Shown here piece by piece: positions 26,686 to 34,625 of a stretch of 64,000 bases of DNA. Each line of letters starts with the position of its first letter. Position 1 is the first letter of the stretch. The DNA comes from an uncultured Tenacibaculum sp. (lineage in GTDB: Bacteria; Bacteroidota; Bacteroidia; Flavobacteriales; Flavobacteriaceae). Position numbers and translations under genes: made by a program. The stretch is taken from contig CANMCD010000012.1 in the NCBI GenBank assembly GCA_947496185.1, forward strand, positions 1-64,000, written 5' to 3'. Under the pieces are notes generated by a model. That model worked only from the letters and a program-made list of their open reading frames with translations, did not search any database and had not been told where the DNA came from.

Positions 26686-28995
26686 TTGAAGAATATGGGT
26701 AAAAAGATAGTTATTATTGGAATGTTATTGTTGTCTATATCAAATTATGGACAGTCTTTACAAGGTATTGTTACTGATAAAAAAACGGGAGTGTTTATCC
26801 CGTATGCAACCGTTGTTTTAAAAGATCAAAAAGGAAAGTTCCTAAAAGGGGAAATTACCGATGAAAAAGGAAGGTTTATGTTAAAAGAAAAAGCAGGGCC
26901 TTATAAAGTAGAGGTAAGTTTTATTGGGTATAAAACGTATTTTTCTGATGTTGAGATAAAAAATAATACTTCTTTGGATATTCCCTTATTAGAAGATGCA
27001 AATACACTTAATGAAGTAGTGGTATCAGCAGAAAAAACAACAGTAAAACAACTGATTGATAAAAAAGTGATTACGGTAGGAAATGATTTATTAGCGAATG
27101 GAGGAGATGCTACTACGGTTTTAGGGCAATTGTCAGAAATACAGATTGATCAGCATGGAGGTATAAGCTTACGTGGTAATTCGAATGTGAATGTATTGAT
27201 TGATGGAAAACCATCACCGATGAGTGTTTCAGAATTGTTGCAAGAAATACCTGCGGAAGATATTCATAAGGTAGAAGTAATAACATCTCCTTCTGTTAAG
27301 TACAGTGCTAATGGACTTACAGGGATTATCAATATCATTACAAAAAGGAAAGTAAGGGAAGGGGTTTCTGTTAATGTGCGTACGAATCTGAATAGTATAG
27401 GCACAAGTGGTGTTGGAGGAAGCGTAACTTATGGAGTCTCAAAAATGAACTACCATTTTGGTAGTTCGTACCGACGTGCTATTTATAAAGGAAACAATCT
27501 ACAACAACGTTTTGATGCGAATCCGTTTACTCAAGAGGGGATTTTTCGTTTTGATGGAAATATTTACAGAGCAAATACAGGGATTGATTGGTTTGTGGAT
27601 AAGTTTAATGAATTTTCATTACATGCAAATTATACAGATAATGGTCATGATATTCGAAATGGGAATACCGTTTATCAAAATAATGAAATTTTTCGTCAAG
27701 ATAATTTAGAAGTACATTCTCATAGAACATTTAAGATAAATGGGAATTATAGACATGTATTTGAAAATGAGCAGGACTTTTTAGAAATAGACATTGATGT
27801 ATCTAATAATAAAAATAAGCTTCAAAGTTATTTTAAACCCTATGTTAATGTTTTTGATAATCTTACCAATAATAATGTAGAAATTTTAAATATTTCAGCA
27901 GATTATTCAGGAACATTAAGTGAACGTATAAAAGTAGAAGCAGGAGCTTTGTGGTTACAACATAATCTAATAAATAATAGGAATTTTTTTAATGCAGATG
28001 CTGAGGTCATAGCACAAGATAATTTTGAGAACTTACAGTCAACCTATGCTACGTATCTTTTGTCAAAATTTTCTTTTGAAAAATTAAAAATACAAACAGG
28101 GCTTCGTTATGAATATTTTACGAGGCAAGCTAATTTGTTATCTGATAACAGTGCGTTGACAGTTGATTATACTAATTTATTTCCTTCGATACATACAAGC
28201 TATCATTTGAATGATCATCATATATTTACATTAGGATACAATAGACGTACTTCACGTCCGAGTTTATGGCAATTAAATCCAGTTACCTTACAGACTAGTG
28301 AGTTTTCATTCAGACAAGGTAATCCAAATTTGCAACCTGAGTTTTCTGATAACTTAGATGTATCCTATCAATTTACCAAAAAAGGACTTAGTATTATTCC
28401 CTCTTTTTCTTATATTAGGACAGTAGATGTTATTACAGGATATAATTTTATAAAGGATAATACGATAAGAGTAAATAGCTTTATAAATAGTCTTTTTCCA
28501 GAAAATGCTTTTGGTGCTCAGTTGTCAGTTTCTGTTAAACCTGTACGGTGGTTGACTACAGACGCGAGTCTTTTTTGGAATTATGCATCCCTACCAGAAA
28601 GGTTAGAAGGATTGAAGAGGAATTATAAGAAAAGTAATTCATTGACATTAAGAAATCAATTCAAATTACATCAGAAAGCAAACCTGCTTGTTTCCTTTGA
28701 TTATAGGGGGGAAAATATAAGCTATAATAACCAAACGGAAGCAATACTAGGGATGTCAATGGCATTTAGGTATAAAATAATGAAAAACAAAGGGAAGTTA
28801 AACCTAAGAATCGATGATATTTTCGATAGTAGAAGGTTTCGAGGTGAAAGTCATGGAGTCGGATTTAGTCAGGCGTACGATAATAAATATGTTACTAGGT
28901 TGGCTTCAGTGTCATTTGTTTATAATTTTAGTGGTGGCGGGATTAAGAAAAGAAGTAAGAAAAGTAGAAAATATCAAAGTGGACTAGTACATTAA
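26686..28995 (+). CDS. Outer-membrane TonB-dependent-type receptor
   Basis: 769 residues. Signal peptide about 1-22; carboxypeptidase-regulatory-like beta domain about 25-105 (LQGIVTDKKTGVFIPYATVVLKD); plug domain about 108-220 (VVVSAEKTTV ... LRGNSNVNVLIDGKP ... VEVITSPSVKYSANGLTGIINIITK); then an outer-membrane beta-barrel of the OMP_b-brl_3 type to the end. No classical TonB box is obvious. No SusD-like partner gene is adjacent. Instead a LytS-type kinase starts 11 bp downstream and a LytTR regulator follows, so this receptor may be controlled by, or report to, that pair. Confidence 0.88.
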   Translation: MKNMGKKIVIIGMLLLSISNYGQSLQGIVTDKKTGVFIPYATVVLKDQKGKFLKGEITDEKGRFMLKEKAGPYKVEVSFIGYKTYFSDVEIKNNTSLDIPLLEDANTLNEVVVSAEKTTVKQLIDKKVITVGNDLLANGGDATTVLGQLSEIQIDQHGGISLRGNSNVNVLIDGKPSPMSVSELLQEIPAEDIHKVEVITSPSVKYSANGLTGIINIITKRKVREGVSVNVRTNLNSIGTSGVGGSVTYGVSKMNYHFGSSYRRAIYKGNNLQQRFDANPFTQEGIFRFDGNIYRANTGIDWFVDKFNEFSLHANYTDNGHDIRNGNTVYQNNEIFRQDNLEVHSHRTFKINGNYRHVFENEQDFLEIDIDVSNNKNKLQSYFKPYVNVFDNLTNNNVEILNISADYSGTLSERIKVEAGALWLQHNLINNRNFFNADAEVIAQDNFENLQSTYATYLLSKFSFEKLKIQTGLRYEYFTRQANLLSDNSALTVDYTNLFPSIHTSYHLNDHHIFTLGYNRRTSRPSLWQLNPVTLQTSEFSFRQGNPNLQPEFSDNLDVSYQFTKKGLSIIPSFSYIRTVDVITGYNFIKDNTIRVNSFINSLFPENAFGAQLSVSVKPVRWLTTDASLFWNYASLPERLEGLKRNYKKSNSLTLRNQFKLHQKANLLVSFDYRGENISYNNQTEAILGMSMAFRYKIMKNKGKLNLRIDDIFDSRRFRGESHGVGFSQAYDNKYVTRLASVSFVYNFSGGGIKKRSKKSRKYQSGLVH

Positions 28996-29006
28996 AATAG
29001 TAATAG

Positions 29007-30005
29007 GTGGAAAAATTAGTAGAAAAAAAATATTTTGAAGTCATTTTACACGTTCTTTTTTGGGTTGTTTATTTTACTTACCCAATAATACAGTATGGTG
29101 ATCAAGTAAATTTTGTGTTTTATTGGAAACATGGACTCTTGAATACAATATTATTGGCTACATCTGTATATATTACTTATTTTCTTTTACACAATAGCTT
29201 GTGGGAAAAAGGGAAGTTTATGTTTTTAGTATTGCTGTTTATCGCTTTTTTTAGCTGCTATTTGAATGCTAAAAATTGTAATTGTAATGTTGTAATTTGT
29301 TATGTAAACAAGTTTGTAAAGTATTTAACCGTAAATATTTTTTTTATAGCACTATTTTATATAAAAAGTAATGTGATTAAACAGCAAAAAATTACAGAAA
29401 TAGAGAAAGAAAGTGTAAAGGCAGAACTTAAAAATTTAAAAGCTCAAATGAATCCTCATTTTTTGTTTAACACGTTGAATATGTTGTATGCTTCAGCGAT
29501 TGAAAAAGACGAAGTATTGGCCAGTAAAATACTAATCTTATCGGATAGTTTGCATTATTTGATACACGAAGGTAATAAGGATTTGGTAGCATTATCCGAA
29601 GAATTAGCGTTTATCAATGGCTATATTGATTTGCAAGAGGCTCGAATAGGAGGTAAAATTAATACTGAGGTGACGATATCGATAGATGATTCAACACAAT
29701 TAATTCCTTCTTTTTTATTGATTCCTTTTGTAGAAAACGCCTACAAGTATTCTAGTATGACAGAGGGGAAGAACATTCCTCTTCGCATACATATTTCTTT
29801 ATTGAATAAAAAGTTTCAATTATTGATTGAAAACGAGTTTGATGATAAAGATGTGAAAAATCAATCTCATATATGGAAAAATAGTGGTATAGGTATTTCA
29901 AACGTACGGAAAAGACTTTTGCTTTTGTTTCCTAAAAATCATACCTTAACTATTCAGACAAAAGAGGAGCTTTTTATCGTACATCTTACCATTGATTTAG
30001 CGTAG
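29007..30005 (+). CDS. LytS-type sensor histidine kinase
   Basis: 332 residues from a GTG start. Four membrane helices lie at about 12-30, 42-63, 70-87 and 106-120, with no large periplasmic domain. A short coiled linker leads to the His_kinase domain of the LytS/YpdA type, with the phospho-acceptor His151 in LKAQMNPHFLFNTLN, and an ATP-binding domain with FVENAYKYS and GIGISNVRKRL. A Cys-rich patch (NCNCNVVICY, about 90-99) sits in the outer loop before helix 4 and is a possible metal or redox element. It pairs with the LytTR regulator 44 bp downstream. Confidence 0.9.
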   Translation: MEKLVEKKYFEVILHVLFWVVYFTYPIIQYGDQVNFVFYWKHGLLNTILLATSVYITYFLLHNSLWEKGKFMFLVLLFIAFFSCYLNAKNCNCNVVICYVNKFVKYLTVNIFFIALFYIKSNVIKQQKITEIEKESVKAELKNLKAQMNPHFLFNTLNMLYASAIEKDEVLASKILILSDSLHYLIHEGNKDLVALSEELAFINGYIDLQEARIGGKINTEVTISIDDSTQLIPSFLLIPFVENAYKYSSMTEGKNIPLRIHISLLNKKFQLLIENEFDDKDVKNQSHIWKNSGIGISNVRKRLLLLFPKNHTLTIQTKEELFIVHLTIDLA

Positions 30006-30049
30006 TTGTATCTGGTAAAAGAGACTAAAAATAATAAAAAAGTAGATAG

Positions 30050-30733
30050 ATGAAGTGTTTAGTTATTGAAGACGAACTTCCTGCACAAAAATTAATAACA
30101 AAATATATTGAACAAACTTCAGATTTGGTTTGTGTAGGTGTTTTTGGTTCTGTTGCTGAAACACCGATTCATTATTTTGGAGAAGTAGACATGATATTTC
30201 TAGATATTCAACTTCCTAATGTAAATGGAATTGAATTTTTAAAAAGCGTTAATATTACCACCAAAGTTATTATAACTACTGCTTACAGAGATTATGCTAT
30301 AGAAGCATTCGAGGAAGCTGTAGTTGACTATTTGTTAAAACCGTATTCTTACCAACGGTTTCTAAAAGCTATCATGAGGGCACAGGAAGGAATGATCAAA
30401 ATGGGTAAAGAGGAAGGAAATCAACTTTTTATTTATGCTAATAAATCGTTTTATAAAATAGACAAGAATGATATCCTCTATATAAAAGCTGAGGTGGATT
30501 ACATATGTGTTTTTTATGCAGATAAAAAGTTATTAGTTCAAGAAAGTATGAATAAATGGGAGTTGAAATTAAAAGGAAGTAATTTTATACGAGTTCATAG
30601 GTCGTATATAGTGAATCTTGATAAAGTTGATCGGGTAGAAAGTAGTGGTATTGTCTATATTGATGAAAATAGAATTCCGATTGGTAAAACCTATAAAAAG
30701 ACTTTTTTAGAACGCTTTAGAAATAACCATTAA
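30050..30733 (+). CDS. LytTR-family response regulator
   Basis: 227 residues. Receiver domain about 1-120 with phospho-acceptor Asp52 in MIFLDIQLPNVNG, acidic pair Glu7/Asp8, switch Thr in IITTAYRDYAIEAF, and Lys in YLLKPYSYQRF. LytTR DNA-binding domain about 130-227 (FYKIDKNDILYIKAEVDYICVFY ... IRVHRSYIVNL). LytTR proteins bind pairs of short direct or inverted repeats upstream of -35; the inverted repeat at 26571-26620 is the obvious candidate target. Confidence 0.93.
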   Translation: MKCLVIEDELPAQKLITKYIEQTSDLVCVGVFGSVAETPIHYFGEVDMIFLDIQLPNVNGIEFLKSVNITTKVIITTAYRDYAIEAFEEAVVDYLLKPYSYQRFLKAIMRAQEGMIKMGKEEGNQLFIYANKSFYKIDKNDILYIKAEVDYICVFYADKKLLVQESMNKWELKLKGSNFIRVHRSYIVNLDKVDRVESSGIVYIDENRIPIGKTYKKTFLERFRNNH

Positions 30734-30913
30734 ACCTAAATTTTGTATCCGTATTTTGTAGTCAGCTATAATTGTCATATAATTTCTTTCTTAGCATCAG
30801 TGATTTATGATTATTTTTAAATACCACTAAACGTTTTCTTTTTTGAAGTTAAATTGCGTTTTAATTGCTTTTTTAACATATAATAAAGTGTAATATTATT
30901 TCTTTTTCAATAC

Positions 30914-30942
30914 TTTGGAAATGAGATAGGGTGTTATCTTTG
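30914..30942 (+). promoter_or_regulatory. Strong promoter of the fusion-enzyme gene
   Basis: TTTG (30914-30917), a 17-nt spacer and TATCTTTG (30935-30942) fully match the Bacteroidota -33/-7 consensus, 25 bp before the ATG. Confidence 0.75.
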
Positions 30943-30967
30943 GAAAAAACTTATAAGTAGGGATAAG

Positions 30968-33900
30968 ATGGGGTATACTAATATACGAGTTTCTAAAGCA
31001 GTAGCAGAAACGGTTTTATATGAGCAGTTTGCTATTAAGGGAATTGCCTTTGAATTGCCAGGAGAAATAGATTTTAATTTTAGAATTCAAGTGGAAGGAG
31101 AAGATCGTTATATTCTGAAAATTTCTCGACCAGAAGAAGCTCTTTCTTATTTGGAGTACCAACAGCAGTTATTACATTTTGCTCATAGAGAAAATGATAT
31201 GAGTCCGAAGGTACTTACAGATTTTCAAGGAAATGATATTACGTGTATTAAAGATAAAAATGGAGAGGATCGTTATGTTCGTTTGCTAACATGGGTTCCT
31301 GGAAGATTGTGGCATAATGTAAACCCCAAAAAGGCACCTTTGCGTTATAGTCTGGGAGAAAAAGCAGGGCAATTGACCCGCTCTTTACGTAATTTTATGC
31401 ATCCAGAAGCAAAAAGGCCTTTTCAATGGGATATAGCTCAAGGACTTTGGACAGAAGAGTATCTTCATTTGTTTTCTGAGCAAGAAAAAATATATATTAC
31501 CTATTTTCAAAAAAGGTTTAAGGAAAATCAATCGTTTTATGGAGGCTTAAGAAAATCAGTAGTTCACAACGATGTAAATGATTTTAATACGGTTGTTAGT
31601 GATGATTTAGTTTCACCAAAAGTTAAGGCAATTATTGATTTTGGTGATGCGGTATATACACAAATCATTAATGATGTAGCAGTCACTTGTACCTATGCAA
31701 TTATGGAGACTGAAAATCCATTAGCAGCGGCATTACCTATAGTAAAAGGGTATCAGAATCAATTTGAATTAAAAACGGAAGAGTTGTCTTGTTTGTACGA
31801 CGCCATTGCTATGCGATTGGTAATATCCGTAACAAAGTCAGCTATAAATAAGCAAAAAGAGCCGGATAATACTTACCTTTTAATTTCTGAAAAACCAGCA
31901 TGGAGGTTATTGAAGAAATGGTACGAAGTATCTTTTGAATATGCATATTATTCTTTTAGAAACGTTTGTGGGTATTCAACACATCCCAATGCGGATAAGT
32001 TTACGGAATGGGCAAAAAAACAACAATTATCTTTACAAGACCTTTTTCCTACACTTACCAAGGAAGGGGTTCATACACTTGATTTGAGTGTTGGAAGTTT
32101 ATGGTTGGGTAATTATGCAGAATTTGATAATGTAAACTTATTTGATTATAAATTCAAAACTTTACAAGCTGCGTATCCAGATAAAATACTCGCAGGAGGA
32201 TACTTAGAAGCGAGAACCGTATATACTTCCGAAGACTATAAGGTGTTTAGTGATCAAGGGAGGGCTTATAGAACGATTCATTTAGGGATTGATTTTTGGA
32301 TTCCAGAAGAAACGCCCGTTTATTCGGTGTTTGACGGTAGGATAGTGACGATAGTTAATAATAACCAAGAAAAAGGTTATGGCGGACTTATCATCGTAAC
32401 ACATCAAGTAGAAGATGTTACCTTTTATATGCTTTATGGACACTTATCTTTAGCAAGTATAAAGCAGTTTAAAAAAGGGGATATAGTACAGAAAGGAACT
32501 TGTATTGGGTATATAGGAAATAAAGAAGAAAATGGAGGGTGGATTCCCCATTTACATTTTCAATTGATGTTGTCTTTATTAGATTATGAAGATGATTTTC
32601 CAGGAGTTGCAGATTATACAGAAATCTCAGTCTGGAAAGACCTTTGTCCGAGTCCAAACGTACTATTTAATATAAAGGAATTAGAAACTTCTTTTAAGGT
32701 TTCAAACCAGTCTCTTATTCGGTATAGAAAAAATCATATAGGAGAAAATTTGAGTTTACAATACGATGTTCCAATACAGATGGTACGAGGTGAAGATGTG
32801 TATTTGATTGATCAGTTTGGAAATAAGTATTTAGATACGGTTAATAATGTCGCACATGTTGGGCACGAACATCCTGAAGTGGTACGAGCTGCTCAAAGAC
32901 AACTTGCTGTTTTGAATACTAATACACGTTATTTGCATGAAAACTTACAGCGATTTTCCCAAGAATTACTTGAAACAATGCCTTCGGAATTGTCAGTGGT
33001 ATATCTTGTGAATTCAGGTTCGGAAGCAAATGAGTTAGCCATGCGTATGATAAAAGCCAATACTGGGTCGCAAACGATGATTGCATCTGAAGTAGGTTAT
33101 CATGGTAATACCAATGCCTGTATTGATATATCTTCTTATAAGTTTGATGGGAAAGGGGGGACGGGAATTCCAGAGCACACCCATATTATTCCATTGCCGG
33201 ATACTTTTCGAGGGAAATATACAGGAGAAAATGCAGGGGAACAATATGCGAATGAAGTATTGGATCAAATTACCAAAATTAAAGAGAAAGGGGGGCGTTT
33301 AGGAGGTTTTATCATTGAGCCTATTATTTCTTGTGGGGGACAGATTGAACTTCCTGAAGGGTTTTTGAAAAAGGCGTATCAATATGTCAGAGAAGCAGGA
33401 GGTTTGTGTATTTCAGATGAAGTTCAAACAGGATGTGGTAGGTTAGGAACACATTTTTGGGGATTTCAGTTACATGGTGTACTGCCCGATATAGTTACTA
33501 TAGGTAAACCTCTTGGTAATGGACATCCCGTTGCTGCCGTAGTTTGTACACCTAAAGTAGCAGAAAAATTTGTTAATGGTATGGAGTATTTCAATACTTT
33601 CGGTGGGAATCCTGTATCTTGTGCGGTAGGTACTACCGTATTACAGTTGATCAAAAAGGAACAATTACAGGAAAATGCACGAAAAGTAGGAGGGTATTTA
33701 AAAGAACAATTACAATTATTGGCAAGTGACTTTCCGATTATAGGAGATGTGAGAGGTAAGGGACTTTTTGTTGGTTTTGAACTTGTAAATAGCAGTAAAG
33801 AACCATTACAAGTGCATGCTTCTTACCTAGTGAATCGTATGAGAGCATATAAAATTTTAATGAGTACAGAAGGGCTAGATAATAATGTTATAAAAATAAA

Positions 33901-33991
33901 ACCTTCGTTAACTTTTTCTACCCAAAATGTAGATGAATTGTTGTTTTATTTGCGTAAAATTTTGAAGGAAGATTTCATGCAAGTGAACTGA
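30968..33991 (+). CDS. APH-kinase / M23-peptidase / class III aminotransferase fusion
   Basis: One 1007-residue cytosolic-looking polypeptide (no signal peptide or membrane helix) with three domains. (1) An aminoglycoside-phosphotransferase-like kinase, about 15-335, with catalytic HNDVNDFN (Asp202) and IIDFGD (Asp224). (2) An M23 metallopeptidase fold, about 425-545, keeping all zinc-site residues: His438 and Asp442 in HLGID, His492, and HLH at 528-530. (3) A class III PLP-dependent aminotransferase-like domain, about 590-1005, with Asp817 and PLP Lys847 in IGKPLGNGHP. In animals, separate APH-type hydroxylysine kinase and class III phospho-lyases (PHYKPL, ETNPPL) act in sequence. The fusion suggests phosphorylation of an amino-alcohol followed by phosphate elimination. 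The role of the M23 part is unknown. Confidence 0.88.
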   Translation: MGYTNIRVSKAVAETVLYEQFAIKGIAFELPGEIDFNFRIQVEGEDRYILKISRPEEALSYLEYQQQLLHFAHRENDMSPKVLTDFQGNDITCIKDKNGEDRYVRLLTWVPGRLWHNVNPKKAPLRYSLGEKAGQLTRSLRNFMHPEAKRPFQWDIAQGLWTEEYLHLFSEQEKIYITYFQKRFKENQSFYGGLRKSVVHNDVNDFNTVVSDDLVSPKVKAIIDFGDAVYTQIINDVAVTCTYAIMETENPLAAALPIVKGYQNQFELKTEELSCLYDAIAMRLVISVTKSAINKQKEPDNTYLLISEKPAWRLLKKWYEVSFEYAYYSFRNVCGYSTHPNADKFTEWAKKQQLSLQDLFPTLTKEGVHTLDLSVGSLWLGNYAEFDNVNLFDYKFKTLQAAYPDKILAGGYLEARTVYTSEDYKVFSDQGRAYRTIHLGIDFWIPEETPVYSVFDGRIVTIVNNNQEKGYGGLIIVTHQVEDVTFYMLYGHLSLASIKQFKKGDIVQKGTCIGYIGNKEENGGWIPHLHFQLMLSLLDYEDDFPGVADYTEISVWKDLCPSPNVLFNIKELETSFKVSNQSLIRYRKNHIGENLSLQYDVPIQMVRGEDVYLIDQFGNKYLDTVNNVAHVGHEHPEVVRAAQRQLAVLNTNTRYLHENLQRFSQELLETMPSELSVVYLVNSGSEANELAMRMIKANTGSQTMIASEVGYHGNTNACIDISSYKFDGKGGTGIPEHTHIIPLPDTFRGKYTGENAGEQYANEVLDQITKIKEKGGRLGGFIIEPIISCGGQIELPEGFLKKAYQYVREAGGLCISDEVQTGCGRLGTHFWGFQLHGVLPDIVTIGKPLGNGHPVAAVVCTPKVAEKFVNGMEYFNTFGGNPVSCAVGTTVLQLIKKEQLQENARKVGGYLKEQLQLLASDFPIIGDVRGKGLFVGFELVNSSKEPLQVHASYLVNRMRAYKILMSTEGLDNNVIKIKPSLTFSTQNVDELLFYLRKILKEDFMQVN

Positions 33992-34047
33992 TAGTACGTA
34001 CTATATAGTATTTAAGATTAAAAGTATAATTTAAAAACACACACAAA

Positions 34048-34503
34048 ATGAAGATTACTACTAAATTACTATTTCTTTTGCTAGGAATAGTAATTAATTT
34101 TTCATGTTGCAAAAACACCTCATTTAAGGAACAGGAAGAAAAAGATAAGCAAGAGATCATAGCTGTCATGAAAACACAAGAAAAGGCATGGTCATCTCAC
34201 GATTTAGAAGGTTTTATGGAAGGGTATTGGAAGAGTGATTCCCTTACTTTTTATGGTAGAAGTGGGGTTACTTATGGATGGGATAAAACGTTGCGTAATT
34301 ATAAGGAAGGATATCCAACAAAAGAAGATACAGGTATTTTACGGTTTACGATAAAAGAAGTATCAAAAATTGGTGAAGGAATGTATTATGTGATGGGTGC
34401 CTATCATTTAATAAGAGATAAAGGTAATGCTGACGGTGTTTTTATGATAATCTTTAAAAAGATACATGGAAAATGGAAGATTATAGCAGATACTTCCTGT
34501 TAA
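34048..34503 (+). CDS. NTF2-like (DUF4440) lipoprotein
   Basis: 151 residues with a lipoprotein signal ending in a Ser-Cys-Cys (NFSCCKN, Cys at about 20). The mature part has the NTF2/DUF4440 order: long helix with KTQEKAWSSHDLEGFMEGYW, LTFYGRSGVTYGWD, strands, and the final FKKIHGKWKIIADTSC. Extra-cytoplasmic and membrane-anchored; ligand unknown. It lies 56 bp after the fusion enzyme, so may share its transcript, and is followed by a bidirectional terminator. Confidence 0.82.
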   Translation: MKITTKLLFLLLGIVINFSCCKNTSFKEQEEKDKQEIIAVMKTQEKAWSSHDLEGFMEGYWKSDSLTFYGRSGVTYGWDKTLRNYKEGYPTKEDTGILRFTIKEVSKIGEGMYYVMGAYHLIRDKGNADGVFMIIFKKIHGKWKIIADTSC

Positions 34504-34586
34504 TAGTAGAGCTTTCTGAAAAGAAAATAAACTCGCTGAAAATAGCGTATTTGAGAATAGCTCTCTGGTACCTACCCGAATAAAAA

Positions 34587-34617
34587 AGAGGCTGTCTTGA
34601 CTTTTCAGACAGCCTCT
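34587..34617. terminator. Bidirectional terminator
   Basis: Perfect 11-bp stem AGAGGCTGTCT / AGACAGCCTCT with a 9-nt loop, A-run on the left, between two convergent genes. Confidence 0.85.
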
Positions 34618-34625
34618 ATAAGTGT

